Counted from the first letter of the stretch, positions 37,134 to 46,710 are shown. The stretch: DNA of 64,000 nucleotides from an uncultured Anaerolineae bacterium (GCA_937995825.1 CALKJO010000009.1:248001-312000); one strand, 5' to 3'. A program made the numbers and translations. The notes: generated from the letters alone by a model not told the origin.

Positions 37134-38066
37134 ATGACTGAATCAGCCAGCCCTCATCCGCCAGGCGCCGATCTCAATCGGCGTGACTTTTTGCGAAGTC
37201 TGGCGGGGCTTGGCGGCGCTGCTGTCGCTTTGCAAGCCCTGGATCAGCTCGCGCTCGACCCTGAACAGGCGGTAGCACGTTATGAAGCGCAGTTACAAGA
37301 GCTTATCTATGCCGAAGGCACTCATCTGGAGTCGCTGGATGTTTTGGAGCGAATGCGCGTGGAACTGCATCGCGCATTGGAAAAGTCCCCCGCAGAACGG
37401 CGCTGGGTGATGGTCATTGACCTGCGTAAATGCGTCGGCTGCCATGCCTGCACGGTCGCCTGTATTGCGGAGAACAAGCTGCCACCGGGTGTGGTTTACC
37501 GTCCGGTCATTGAAGAAGAAATCGGGACGTATCCGAATGTCGCGCGCCGGTTTGTGCCGCGCCCATGTATGCAGTGCGAAAATCCCCCGTGTGTGCCGGT
37601 CTGCCCGGTGAATGCCACTTACACCAACGAAGAAGGCATCGTCGAGATGAATTACGAGCGGTGCATCGGCTGCCGTTACTGCATCACTGCCTGCCCCTAT
37701 TCCGCACGCACGGCGGATTTCGGCTTCACTTACACGCAGGGCAATGCCAACGCCGACGGTCTGATTCTGGGCAGCGACATCGCCGACAGCTACGAGCGCG
37801 CCCCGAACTTCGAGTATGGCAAGCAGTATCCGCGCCAGCCTGGGCGCAGTTCTCCGGTTGGGAATGCGCGCAAATGCCATTTCTGCCAGCATCGCATTCT
37901 CAATGGGCAGCTTCCAGCATGTGTCACCACCTGCATCGGGCGCGCCACCCTGTTTGGGGACGCCAATGATCCTGACAGCTTGGTGGCTGAGCTGATCGCC
38001 AGTCCGAATGTCATGCGTCTGCGTGAAGAACTCGGCACTGAGCCGCGCGTTTACTATCTGGTCTAA
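37134..38066 (+). CDS. Tat-exported four-cluster ferredoxin subunit of a molybdopterin oxidoreductase (TtrB/PsrB-like)
   Basis: Electron-transfer subunit of a complex-iron-sulfur molybdoenzyme. A twin-arginine signal ([16 protein letters not shown]) marks export with the catalytic subunit. Four Cys groups follow: [39 protein letters not shown], and CHFCQHR...CVTTC, expected to hold four [4Fe-4S] clusters. About 310 residues is normal. AGAGGAAG precedes the ATG. The gene order FeS subunit, NrfD subunit, Mo subunit is the ttrBCA order of tetrathionate reductase. Electron flow direction cannot be told from sequence. Confidence 0.92.
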   Translation: MTESASPHPPGADLNRRDFLRSLAGLGGAAVALQALDQLALDPEQAVARYEAQLQELIYAEGTHLESLDVLERMRVELHRALEKSPAERRWVMVIDLRKCVGCHACTVACIAENKLPPGVVYRPVIEEEIGTYPNVARRFVPRPCMQCENPPCVPVCPVNATYTNEEGIVEMNYERCIGCRYCITACPYSARTADFGFTYTQGNANADGLILGSDIADSYERAPNFEYGKQYPRQPGRSSPVGNARKCHFCQHRILNGQLPACVTTCIGRATLFGDANDPDSLVAELIASPNVMRLREELGTEPRVYYLV

Positions 38067-38076
38067 GGAGTCAACC

Positions 38077-39297
38077 ATGGCACAGGCAGTTCAACCTCAA
38101 GAAGGCGCTGCGCCCCCGGCGGGATCGCGGTTTCGTTTCGAGTGGCGCTGGACCGACTTTTTCTGGATTTTAGGCGTCGTCCTGCTGATCGCCGGCGCAG
38201 CCAGCATGTGGCAGCGGCTCACCGAAGGACTCGCCCCAACCAACCTGACCAGCTATGTCCCCTGGGGAGTCTGGGTCGGTTTTTATGATTATCTGGTCTG
38301 GATGGAAGTCGGCAGTTTGCTGATTTTCACTGGATTGATTTACTTGTTTGGCGATAAGCTGCTGCTCAAAGTCAAACCGATTGTGTTATTCACGGGCTTT
38401 ACGATTGTGACGATGGGTTTGCTGATCGTTCTGCTCGATCTCGGTCATCCTGAGCGGTTCTGGCATGTGCTCGTCTATGCTGAATTCAGCTCGATGATCA
38501 CCTGGATGGTCTGGCTGCATTCAGCTTACCTGCTCATCCTCACGCTTGAATTAGCCATCGTGCTGTGGGGAGGCAGGCGGCTGGCAGGTCTCTTAAAGCC
38601 GCTTGCCCTTGTAAGCCTGCCGGTGGGTTTGGCGCTGATCATCGTCAGCGGGTCGATCTTCGGCGTGGTAGCGGCGCGTCCGCTCTGGAACACCGCCAGC
38701 CTGCCGCTGATGTTTCTGCTTTCCGCACTGGCAGCGGGCAGCGGGCTGCTGCTCTTTCTGGTGGTGGTGTTCTGGAAAGAGAAAAATTCGAGCGAATACA
38801 CCGCGCTGGTGAACAAGCTCTCCGTCATCACCCGAACGCTCCTTCTGGCGGGCGTGTTCGCTGCCAGCGTCATCGCCTTCACGATGCTTTACAAGGGCGG
38901 CGGCAATCCCACCCGCGCTGAGGCGCTCAACCTGATCCTGACCGGTCCCTACTGGTGGAGCTTCTGGATTGTTCATATCCTGCTGGGCGTGCTGATCCCG
39001 CTGGCGCTGCTCTTTCTCGCGCCGGCAAAGCCGCTGCTGGCAGGCATCGCAGCATTTCTCAGCAGCATTACGTTCGTCGCGGTGACGCTGAACATCGTCA
39101 TTCCGACGTTGGTCACTGAGGAACTGAAAGGTCTGGCGACCGCGTTTGTTGACCCCAAGCTCGCGCTCGATTATGTGCCAAACACGATGGAATGGCTGGT
39201 TTTGGCGTTCATCTTTGGCATCGGCAGCGTTATTTTTGGTCTGGGACTGCGTTTCCTGCCGCTCCAGTCCCAGCATACGGAGGCGACTCATGACTGA
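38077..39297 (+). CDS. NrfD/PsrC/TtrC-like quinone-interacting membrane subunit
   Basis: Integral membrane subunit that connects the quinone pool to the iron-sulfur subunit. The 406 residues show about nine or ten helices, starting FRFEWRWTDFFWILGVVLL after a short polar leader, with the conserved PWGVWVGFYDYLVWMEVG and LDLGHPERFWHV regions typical of the NrfD family. The ATG at 38077 follows AAGGAG, 11 bases after the stop of the ferredoxin gene; a longer upstream frame overlaps that gene and is unlikely. Its stop overlaps the start of the catalytic subunit gene. Confidence 0.92.
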   Translation: MAQAVQPQEGAAPPAGSRFRFEWRWTDFFWILGVVLLIAGAASMWQRLTEGLAPTNLTSYVPWGVWVGFYDYLVWMEVGSLLIFTGLIYLFGDKLLLKVKPIVLFTGFTIVTMGLLIVLLDLGHPERFWHVLVYAEFSSMITWMVWLHSAYLLILTLELAIVLWGGRRLAGLLKPLALVSLPVGLALIIVSGSIFGVVAARPLWNTASLPLMFLLSALAAGSGLLLFLVVVFWKEKNSSEYTALVNKLSVITRTLLLAGVFAASVIAFTMLYKGGGNPTRAEALNLILTGPYWWSFWIVHILLGVLIPLALLFLAPAKPLLAGIAAFLSSITFVAVTLNIVIPTLVTEELKGLATAFVDPKLALDYVPNTMEWLVLAFIFGIGSVIFGLGLRFLPLQSQHTEATHD

Positions 39298-42200
39298 GCA
39301 AGACATTCTGAACAAATACACCCCGCCGGTCGAACAGGCTGACCCGTCTGAGTCACAAGACACACTCCAGCCTGGCATCTCGCGGCGCAGCTTCCTGAAA
39401 ACAGGCGCGGCGGCGGGCGGCACTGCTGCATTCTTGGGGTCGCTGCTCGGCTTCCGACATATCCAGGCGGTTCAGGCGCAAGCCGCAGAAGGCGCGCAGC
39501 CCTATCCGCTGCTCGACCCGACCAACCAAATCTATACGGTCTGCTTGCAGTGCAACACCGGCTGCGGCATCAAGGTCAAGCTGCTGGACGGCGTGGCAGT
39601 CAAGATCGACGGCAACCCATACAGCCCAATGACGATGAATCCACACGTGGATTATGCGGCTCCGGTTGCGCTGATGGGCGCGGCAGAAGGCGGCTTGTGT
39701 CCTAAAGGGCAGTCGGGTTTGCAAACCGTCTATGATCCTTACCGGTTGGTGAGCGTGGTCAAACGCAAACCTGGCACACCGCGCGGCGGCGGTGAGTGGG
39801 TGACGATCCCGTTTGAGCAGGCGATCGAGGAGATCGTCGAGGGCGGCGACTTGTTCGGCGAAGGATACGTCCCCGGTCTGCGCGAGTCGTATGCGCTCAC
39901 CGACCCGACGGTCGCAAAAGCGATGGCAGACGCAGTCAAAGCGATCCAAAGTGAAAAAGACCCGGACAAGAAACGTCAAAAAGTCGCTGAGTTTCAGGAA
40001 ACCTTCGCCGATCACCTGGACGCGCTGATCGATCCCGAACATCCCGATCTAGGACCGAAAAATAATCAAGTCGTCTTCGCATGGGGACGCCTAAAAGCCG
40101 GACGCAGCGAGTTTTACCGCCGCTGGATCGGGCAGGGCTTCGGCTCGGTCAACGCGCATGGGCATACAACCGTCTGCCAGGGAAGCCTGTACTTTACAGG
40201 CATGGGCATGTCGAATCAGTATGTCGATGGCAAATGGTCGGGCGGCAGCAAAGCCTACTGGCAAGCTGATCTGAGCAATACCCGCTTCGCCATCATCGTC
40301 GGCTCATCGATCTTTGAAGGCGGCTACGGGCCGCCGCTGCGCACACCCGGCTTGACTGAAAACACAGTGGACAACGGCGCGCGCTTCGTTGTTGTAGACC
40401 CGCGCTTCTCCAAGACCGCCGCGAAAGCCTGGAAATGGCTGCCTGCCGTCCCCGGCTCGGAAGGCGCGCTGGCAATGGCGCTCATCCAATGGATCATCAA
40501 CAACGGACGCTATGACGCGCGCTATCTCTCCGCAGCCAACCGCGCCGCCGCCGCCACAAACGGCGAACCCACCTGGACAGAAGCGGCATGGTTGGTCAAG
40601 ATCAACGACGATGGCACACCAGGCAAATTCCTGCGCGCCAGTGAGATCGGGCTGCGCGAAAAAGAAGCCCGACCGCTGTCCACCGACGAAACCAAGACCT
40701 ACGACTTCGACTACTTTGTTGCCCTCGTCGATGGCGAGCCAGTGCCGGTTGATCCCAACGCCGATCAGCCAGAGAACGCCGTTTTTGGCGATTTGCTGGT
40801 CGATACCGAGATCGAAGGCGTCCGTGTCAAGTCTGGCTTACAGATCATCGCCGACTCTGCTAATGAGAAAACCCTTGAAGCATGGGCGGAAATCTGCGGT
40901 CTCAATGCCAGCGATCTGATCACGGTTGCGCGTGAGTTCACCAGCTATGGCAAACGCGCTGTAGCAGACATCCATCGCGGCGTCAGCCAGCACACCAACG
41001 GCTTCTATAATGTCTTTGCTTGGTACACGCTCAATGCCCTGATCGGCAATTTCGACTGGGCGGGCGGGCTAGTCTGGCCCTCGACTTACAGCGTAACCAG
41101 CGGATATGCCAATGTCAATGACGCGGACATCAAAAATGTCCCCTTCGGCACAACCATCATCCGCACTGAAGCTTATGAGAAGAACACGCTGTTCCTGCGC
41201 GACGGCTACCCAGCGCGGCGCAACTGGTATCCGCTGGCAACCGACATCTATCAGGAGATCGTGCCTTCGATTGGCGATGCCTACCCATATCCGGTCAAGG
41301 CGCTCTTCCTCTATATGGGATCGCCCGTCTACGCCCTGCCTGCTGGACATACCAATATCGACATCCTGCGCGATCCGCAGAAACTGCCGCTGTTCGTCGC
41401 CAGTGATGCCTTCATCGGCGAAACAACGATGTATGCGGATTACATCTTCCCCGATACGATGTATCTGGAACGCTGGGAATTTCACGGGACGCATCCCAAT
41501 GTACCCTTCAGAATCCAACCCGTGCGCAACCCAGCCATTGACCCGCTCGTGCCGGATGTGACCGTTTTCGGTCGGTTGATGCCGCTGTCGCTTGAAGCGA
41601 TGCTGTTAGGGCTGGCGGAGCGCCTAGGGCTGCCCGGCTTCGGCGAGAATGGCTTCGGCGCAGGCAAGCCCTTCACCCATCAGGATGACCTGTACATTCG
41701 CATGGTCGCCAATCTGGCAGTTGATCGTGAACCTGTGCCGGATGCGGATGAAGAAGAAATCCGAATTTTCACCGAAGCGCGCCGTCACCTGCGCCGCAGC
41801 GTGTTTGACGTTGAGCGCTGGCAGTCCATCGCAGGCGATCTGTGGCCCAAAGTCGTCTATGTGCTAAACCGCGGCGGGCGCTTCCAGAATTACAGCGGCG
41901 GCTATCGTGAAACCGCCAGAGGGGTTCAGCTTGGCAATCGTTTCGGCAAGCTGATCAACATCTATCAGGAGAAAACTTACGACACGCGCAGCTCAATGAC
42001 CGGTGAACACTTAAAAGGCTATGCCCATTACGTTCCAGCAGGGACTGGGCTGCTCGGTGATCGCCTGGATGAAGCGGATGCTGGGCAGGGCTTCGATCTG
42101 CGCCTGATCACCTATCGGGAAATCGCCCAGACCAAGAGCCGTACCGCATCAAACTACTGGCTGCTTGGCGTGCTGCCGGAAAATTTCGTGCTGATGAATG

Positions 42201-42568
42201 CCGCTGATGCGGCAGCGCGAGGACTGGTAGAGGGCGATCTGGTGCGCATTGTCTCACCGACCAATCGCGCTGGGGAATGGGACTTGGGCAACGGTCGGAC
42301 TGTCCCGATGGTCGGCAAAGTCAAAGCGGTTCAGGGCATTCGTCCGGGCGTGATCGCGGTCAGTTTGGGCTTTGGTCACTGGGCGTATGGCAGCGCCCCG
42401 GTCACCATCAACGGGACGACCATTCCTGCCGATGAGCGGCGTGGGCGCGGCTTACACATCAACGCCGCCCTGCGCACTGACCCGCACACTCCTAATACCA
42501 CACTGGTCGATCCGGTGGGCGGAAGCGCGGTCTTCTACGATACCATGGTCAGAGTCGAGAAGGTATAA
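39290..42568 (+). CDS. Molybdopterin oxidoreductase catalytic subunit (TtrA/PsrA/ArrA group)
   Basis: Large catalytic subunit, 1092 residues, of the DMSO reductase superfamily. A Tat signal (ISRRSFLKTGAAAGGTAA) is followed by the [4Fe-4S] motif CLQCNTGC (Cys85, 88, 92) with the fourth Cys137 in GGLCPKG. The likely Mo ligand is Cys296 in HTTVCQGS. Further conserved parts are YADYIFPDTMYLERWEFHG and the C-terminal MGD-binding domain. Length and gene order point to tetrathionate reductase, but polysulfide, thiosulfate, arsenate or arsenite enzymes belong to the same branch. ATG 39290 follows GGAGG and overlaps the previous gene by eight bases. An ArsR-type operon lies just upstream. Confidence 0.88.
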   Translation: MTEQDILNKYTPPVEQADPSESQDTLQPGISRRSFLKTGAAAGGTAAFLGSLLGFRHIQAVQAQAAEGAQPYPLLDPTNQIYTVCLQCNTGCGIKVKLLDGVAVKIDGNPYSPMTMNPHVDYAAPVALMGAAEGGLCPKGQSGLQTVYDPYRLVSVVKRKPGTPRGGGEWVTIPFEQAIEEIVEGGDLFGEGYVPGLRESYALTDPTVAKAMADAVKAIQSEKDPDKKRQKVAEFQETFADHLDALIDPEHPDLGPKNNQVVFAWGRLKAGRSEFYRRWIGQGFGSVNAHGHTTVCQGSLYFTGMGMSNQYVDGKWSGGSKAYWQADLSNTRFAIIVGSSIFEGGYGPPLRTPGLTENTVDNGARFVVVDPRFSKTAAKAWKWLPAVPGSEGALAMALIQWIINNGRYDARYLSAANRAAAATNGEPTWTEAAWLVKINDDGTPGKFLRASEIGLREKEARPLSTDETKTYDFDYFVALVDGEPVPVDPNADQPENAVFGDLLVDTEIEGVRVKSGLQIIADSANEKTLEAWAEICGLNASDLITVAREFTSYGKRAVADIHRGVSQHTNGFYNVFAWYTLNALIGNFDWAGGLVWPSTYSVTSGYANVNDADIKNVPFGTTIIRTEAYEKNTLFLRDGYPARRNWYPLATDIYQEIVPSIGDAYPYPVKALFLYMGSPVYALPAGHTNIDILRDPQKLPLFVASDAFIGETTMYADYIFPDTMYLERWEFHGTHPNVPFRIQPVRNPAIDPLVPDVTVFGRLMPLSLEAMLLGLAERLGLPGFGENGFGAGKPFTHQDDLYIRMVANLAVDREPVPDADEEEIRIFTEARRHLRRSVFDVERWQSIAGDLWPKVVYVLNRGGRFQNYSGGYRETARGVQLGNRFGKLINIYQEKTYDTRSSMTGEHLKGYAHYVPAGTGLLGDRLDEADAGQGFDLRLITYREIAQTKSRTASNYWLLGVLPENFVLMNAADAAARGLVEGDLVRIVSPTNRAGEWDLGNGRTVPMVGKVKAVQGIRPGVIAVSLGFGHWAYGSAPVTINGTTIPADERRGRGLHINAALRTDPHTPNTTLVDPVGGSAVFYDTMVRVEKV

Positions 42569-42589
42569 GCACAGCCCCTTCAATCCGAT

Positions 42590-42620
42590 GGAGGCATGGA
42601 GTAAAACTAGCCATGCCTCC
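42590..42620 (+). terminator. Hairpin between the oxidoreductase and fmdE-like genes
   Basis: Perfect 10-bp stem GGAGGCATGG / CCATGCCTCC, 11-base loop, followed by only TTTATC. The weak U-tract suggests partial termination, so the two genes downstream may be made at a lower level than the enzyme. Confidence 0.6.
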
Positions 42621-42634
42621 TTTATCATCAAGGT

Positions 42635-43252
42635 ATGATGATGGTTCATTTGACAACAGATTTTGAAAAAACCACCCGATTAGGGTTGGATGCGCTGCTG
42701 GCGCAAACTGCCGCGCTGCATAATCACCTTTGCCCACGCCAAGTGCTGGGCGTGCGAATGGGAATGCTGGCAGGTGAACTGCTCGGACTCAGCCTGCCGC
42801 AAGCGGATAAACGGCTGTATACCTTCGTCGAAACTGACGGCTGTTTTGCCGATGGAGTGAGCGTGGCGGTCAACTGCTGGCTGGGGCGGCGCACGATGCG
42901 CCTCATCGACTATGGCAAAGTCGCAGCGACCTTTGTTGATACAAAGACCGAACGCGCCTTCCGCATCGCGCCAAACCCTGAGGCGCGCCATCTGGCAGCG
43001 GAGTATGCCCCAAATGAACGCAGTCGCTGGCATACGATGTTAAAAGCCTACCAGATAATGCCGGTCGATGCGCTGCTGTGCTGGCGTGAAGTGCGGCTTA
43101 CCCTGGATATGCAGGTGCTCATCAGCCGAGCTGGGGTACAGGTCAACTGTGAGTTATGCGGCGAGGAAATCCTCAACGAACGCGAAATCATCGTGGCGGG
43201 ACAGATCAGATGCAGAGCCTGCCACGAAGGTGCATATTACACGCATGAATGA
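42635..43252 (+). CDS. FmdE-family protein with C-terminal zinc ribbon
   Basis: A 205-residue protein. The N-terminal FmdE domain has LHNHLCPRQVLGVRMG, which corresponds to the family motif HxHxCPG...GVR, and ETDGCFADGVSVAVNCWLGRRT. The C-terminal 40 residues form a Cys4 zinc ribbon (CELCGEEI...CRACHEG). FmdE proteins accompany molybdenum and tungsten enzymes, and the adjacency to mobA and a molybdoenzyme supports a cofactor or maturation role; the precise activity is not known. Three in-frame ATGs are consecutive; AAGGT favours the second or third. The stop lies inside the start of mobA. Confidence 0.85.
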   Translation: MMMVHLTTDFEKTTRLGLDALLAQTAALHNHLCPRQVLGVRMGMLAGELLGLSLPQADKRLYTFVETDGCFADGVSVAVNCWLGRRTMRLIDYGKVAATFVDTKTERAFRIAPNPEARHLAAEYAPNERSRWHTMLKAYQIMPVDALLCWREVRLTLDMQVLISRAGVQVNCELCGEEILNEREIIVAGQIRCRACHEGAYYTHE

Positions 43253-43844
43253 GACGGTCACGGTTGCGATTCTGGCGGGGGGTCAGTCACGGCGGATGGG
43301 GACGGATAAAAGCTTCATCCTGCTGGATGGGAAACCGCTGCTTCAGCATGTCATCGACCGCGCCAGTCAGATTAAGTATCCTCTCATTTTGATCGCTAAC
43401 GACGTCGAACGTTATCAACAGTTCGATCTGCCCGTGTATCCTGATGTGATCTTCGGAGTGGGGTCGCTTGGCGGGTTGTATACCGCGCTGACCTACAGCC
43501 GCACAGATTATACACTTTGTCTGGCTTGTGATATGCCGGAGATCAAACCTGCACTGCTTCAGTACCTGATCGCACTGAAAGATGCTTACGATGCAGTTGT
43601 GCCGCGCGTGGATGGGATCGCGCAGTCGCTTCATGCCCTTTATCATCGGCGCTGCCTGCCTGTGATGTACGAACATATCCAACAGAAGCAATTGAAGATC
43701 AGCGGGGTTATCGACCTGCTCAACACACGATTTATCGACGATGCCGAACTCAGCCGCTTCGATCCCGATGGCACATCATTTACAAATTTGAATACGCAGG
43801 GCGATCTTGAACAATTCAAGCGCGCTGGACGCCTTTCAGCATGA
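43245..43844 (+). CDS. mobA: Molybdenum cofactor guanylyltransferase MobA
   Basis: Adds GMP to molybdopterin to form the MGD cofactor used by DMSO reductase-type enzymes such as the neighbour. The 199 residues carry VAILAGGQSRRMGTDKSFILLDG, the metal-binding region LACDMPEIKP, and the C-terminal FTNLNTQGDLEQF (the N.NT..D motif). The start overlaps the end of the FmdE-like gene by eight bases, so the two are coupled. Its stop overlaps the start of a 52-residue ORF (ATGA). Confidence 0.92.
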   Translation: MNETVTVAILAGGQSRRMGTDKSFILLDGKPLLQHVIDRASQIKYPLILIANDVERYQQFDLPVYPDVIFGVGSLGGLYTALTYSRTDYTLCLACDMPEIKPALLQYLIALKDAYDAVVPRVDGIAQSLHALYHRRCLPVMYEHIQQKQLKISGVIDLLNTRFIDDAELSRFDPDGTSFTNLNTQGDLEQFKRAGRLSA

Positions 43845-43999
43845 TGCTTACAGATCAATTTATGGCATCATGGCGCGAGGCAGGGCAGACGCATGAGGAT
43901 ACAAAAGCCGTCCTGCATCCCCTTTCCCGTTGGCAAAGCGGAACGGAGCTTCAGGAAGCACTCATGAGGAATTCACCGCCGCCTCTAACAGATGAGTGA
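43841..43999 (+). CDS. Small ORF of 52 residues coupled to mobA
   Basis: Starts on the ATGA overlap with the mobA stop, the same arrangement as other coupled genes in this window. The product (begins MMLTDQFMASWREAGQTHED) is hydrophilic, with Trp and acidic/basic alternation in the first half, and Pro-rich near the end; no membrane segment or known motif. I do not recognise it. It could be a small maturation factor for the molybdoenzyme, or a chance ORF. A second in-frame ATG follows the first. Confidence 0.45.
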   Translation: MMLTDQFMASWREAGQTHEDTKAVLHPLSRWQSGTELQEALMRNSPPPLTDE

Positions 44000-44062
44000 C
44001 CATGAACTCACTTTAAGAAAGCATCATGAGCGAAACAATGCGCTAGTTGGAGAACAAGCAGT

Positions 44063-45154
44063 ATGCAGATCGTTGTGATCACCTCATGGGCGACCGACGT
44101 TTCCGGCGGCAGCGGAACCGCTGTCTTCTACCATGCGCTGATCGACGGACTCGCTGGGCGCGGTCATGACATCGAGGTGATCGCCCCCAATTACGATGTC
44201 AGCGATTACGTCAGCGCAACCCTTGAACGCTTTCGCTTCAATACCATGCTGACCTACGATCCACGAATCTATCGTGCCGATGTCGTGATCGGCTTCGACT
44301 TCGATGGCTACGGCATCGACCCCGCGGCTCGTCCCCCGCTGATCGCCAGCGCGCACGCCGTCTACGGCGATGTGCTGCGATGGGAGGAGGGTGAGATCGC
44401 CACCATGGTCAAGGCACAGGCATACTTTGATAAGGTGATGATGCACAACGCCGACGTGGTCACCATCGGCAGCCACTATGCTAAACAGCGGCTGGTCGAT
44501 CTGTACAGCGTCGATCCGAGCAAGGTGAAAGTCATCCCGCACGGGATGGTCACACCACGCTGGCTGCCGCTGGTGGAGCGCGAACCGCGCCAGCCCAATG
44601 ATCACCCCATCATCCTTTCTGTCGGCAAGATGTATCCGCGCAAACGCACCGATATTTTGCTGCGCGCTGTGCCGCTGCTGCTGGATAAATACCCAACTTT
44701 GGAAGTCCGAATTGCTGGCGACGGCTTGATGTGGGAAAAATATCACCAGCTTGCCGCCGAACTGAAGATTATGGATCATGTGACCTTTTTAGGTCATGTC
44801 AAAGATGATGCAGCGTTTGCGCGCGAATGGCGTCAGGCAGATGTGTTCTGCCATCCGAGCAGCCAGGAGACCTTCGGCTTTGTCTATCTTGAGGCGATGC
44901 GGCTGGGTAAACCGATTGTCGCCGTCAAAGCGGGCGCTGCCCCTGAAGTTGTCAACGGATCGGGGCGTCTGGCAGAGCCGGAAAACCCCGAAGCGCTGGC
45001 AGCGGAACTCGATTTCTTTCTCTCCAGCGAAGCCGCGCGCGAAGAATATGGCGGCTGGGCGAAGATTCGCGCCGCACGCTACACGCATGAGCGCATGATC
45101 GACGGCTATGAGAAGGCGATTGGCCAGGCGATGGCGATCCGGATGCGCATTTAA
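44063..45154 (+). CDS. GT-B glycosyltransferase, family 4
   Basis: A 363-residue retaining glycosyltransferase of the GT4 type. N-terminal acceptor domain starts QIVVITSWATDVSGGSGTAVFYHAL; the donor domain has SVGKMYPRKRTDILLRAVPLL, FLGHVKDDAAFAREWRQADVFCHPS and QETFGFVYLEAMRLGKPIVA with the EX7E pattern that binds the donor sugar phosphate. The sugar and acceptor are unknown. GGAG lies about 12 bases before the ATG. It is convergent with the acyl-CoA synthetase gene, with a two-base gap and no visible terminator. Confidence 0.92.
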   Translation: MQIVVITSWATDVSGGSGTAVFYHALIDGLAGRGHDIEVIAPNYDVSDYVSATLERFRFNTMLTYDPRIYRADVVIGFDFDGYGIDPAARPPLIASAHAVYGDVLRWEEGEIATMVKAQAYFDKVMMHNADVVTIGSHYAKQRLVDLYSVDPSKVKVIPHGMVTPRWLPLVEREPRQPNDHPIILSVGKMYPRKRTDILLRAVPLLLDKYPTLEVRIAGDGLMWEKYHQLAAELKIMDHVTFLGHVKDDAAFAREWRQADVFCHPSSQETFGFVYLEAMRLGKPIVAVKAGAAPEVVNGSGRLAEPENPEALAAELDFFLSSEAAREEYGGWAKIRAARYTHERMIDGYEKAIGQAMAIRMRI

Positions 45155-45156
45155 AG

Positions 45157-46710
45157 TCAGTCTGTAGGGGGCTGCGCCGCATAGCGCGCGCGCAGCTCTC
45201 GTTTGAGGATTTTCCCCGCCGCGTTACGCGGCATTACCTCGATAAATACCACCGCTTTCGGGACTTTGAACTTCGCCAGCTTGCCACGACAGTGATCGAT
45301 GATCTGCGCAGCGGTCAGTATATGTCCAGCTTTCAGGACAATCACTGCCAGCCCAGACTCGCCCCACTTCTCGTCCGGCACGCCGATCACCGCCGCCTCC
45401 GCCACGCCGTCAAGCTGGTAGATCACCTGTTCCACCTCAGCCGGATAGACATTTTCGCCGCCGCTGATATACATATCTTTATAGCGATCCACGATATAGA
45501 TGCAGCCTTCATCATCGACCATCCCCGCGTCGCCGGAGTGCAGCCAGCGTTGTCCGTATTCATCGGTGGTGAAGCTGTCGCGGTTGGCGTCGGGTCGGTT
45601 CCAGTACCCCGGCGTGACATTCCCGCCGCTGATCACCACTTCCCCGACAACGCCGGGCGGTACATCCTGAAAGGACTCATCCACCACGCGAACCCGCGTG
45701 TGCAGCAGCGGCTTTCCGACTGAAGTCGGCTTTTGCAGCGCGCGGCGCTTGTCGATCAGAAACACCGTCGGGCTGGTCTCGGTCATGCCAAAGCCAAGCT
45801 GAATGATGATGCCGCGCCGCGCATACACATCCAACACACTGGTCGGCATCGGCGCGCCACCGCACCCCCACGAGATGATCCGGCTCAGGTCAGTGCTGTC
45901 AAAATCAGGATGCTGGCTCATGAACTGGTAGATCGACGGCACACCGAAGAAGTGCGTTACCCCTTGCTCCAGATCGGACAGGGTTTTGAGCGTCAGTCCG
46001 GCGTCAAACTGACGAGCGATAATGGCTGAACCGCCAAGATGAAACAGCGGATTCGCGTATAAGTTCAGTCCGCCGATGTGAAAGGTCGGCAGCACAACAT
46101 ACTGCACGCTTTGAAAACTCAGTCCGGTCGGCGTTGTAATATTGACCGCATTCCAGAACATCATCCCATGTGTGATGATCACGCCTTTGGGGTGTCCAGT
46201 CGTGCCAGCGGTGTACATCAGGATCACTGGCGTCTCATGGGTCGTGCGCGGATTCATCGTCACAACTGCATCAGACCCGCGCAGCGCCTCCTCATAATTC
46301 AGCGCCCCATCCATGCCAGCGCCGTAGCTGTCGATGCGCATTCGGTAAGGAAGCGACAGCGCCGAAACAGCCGTCTCAAACTCTGCATCATAGAGCAAGA
46401 CTTTTGCGCCAGAGTCGCGTAGAATGAAGTCGATCTCCGGCTGCGCCAGCCGCCAGTTGATCGGCAGCATCATCGCCCCCAGCCTGACACAAGCATACTG
46501 AAATTCGAAGTATTCAAGCGAGTTCTTTCCCAGAATTGCCAGCCGATCACCAGGCTGAACGCCCCACTCAGTGCGTAAGAACGCTGCCAGCCGACCAGCG
46601 CGCCGATCCAAGTCGGCGTAAGTCAGGCGGCGTCCGGTCATTTGATCGACCAGCGCGATCTTATCTGGCGTGCGATCCGCATGAAAAGCGATCCAGTCTG
46701 AGGCAAGCAT
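45157..46710 (-). CDS. Acyl-CoA synthetase (AMP-forming, long-chain fatty acid type)
   Basis: Activates a carboxylic acid with ATP to the adenylate and then CoA thioester. The 517 residues hold the AMP-binding signature MYTAGTTGHPKGV, GFGMTETSPTVF, YWNRPDANRDSF, the WLHSGDAGMVDDEG motif, DRYKDMYISGGENVYPAEVE, and the C-terminal catalytic lysine in NAAGKILKRELR. Chain length of the substrate cannot be set; relatives include medium- and long-chain ligases and feruloyl-CoA synthetases. No beta-oxidation genes are adjacent. Confidence 0.92.
   Translation of the reverse strand: MLASDWIAFHADRTPDKIALVDQMTGRRLTYADLDRRAGRLAAFLRTEWGVQPGDRLAILGKNSLEYFEFQYACVRLGAMMLPINWRLAQPEIDFILRDSGAKVLLYDAEFETAVSALSLPYRMRIDSYGAGMDGALNYEEALRGSDAVVTMNPRTTHETPVILMYTAGTTGHPKGVIITHGMMFWNAVNITTPTGLSFQSVQYVVLPTFHIGGLNLYANPLFHLGGSAIIARQFDAGLTLKTLSDLEQGVTHFFGVPSIYQFMSQHPDFDSTDLSRIISWGCGGAPMPTSVLDVYARRGIIIQLGFGMTETSPTVFLIDKRRALQKPTSVGKPLLHTRVRVVDESFQDVPPGVVGEVVISGGNVTPGYWNRPDANRDSFTTDEYGQRWLHSGDAGMVDDEGCIYIVDRYKDMYISGGENVYPAEVEQVIYQLDGVAEAAVIGVPDEKWGESGLAVIVLKAGHILTAAQIIDHCRGKLAKFKVPKAVVFIEVMPRNAAGKILKRELRARYAAQPPTD

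Noticed and set aside
39146..39289. N-terminal extension of the molybdopterin subunit
   Set aside because: It overlaps the NrfD-like gene out of frame, and the Tat signal and GGAGG site place the start at 39290.
43068..43244. N-terminal extension of MobA within the fmdE-like gene
   Set aside because: The extra 59 residues are an out-of-frame reading of the FmdE-like gene; MobA begins at the conserved LAGG region just after 43245.
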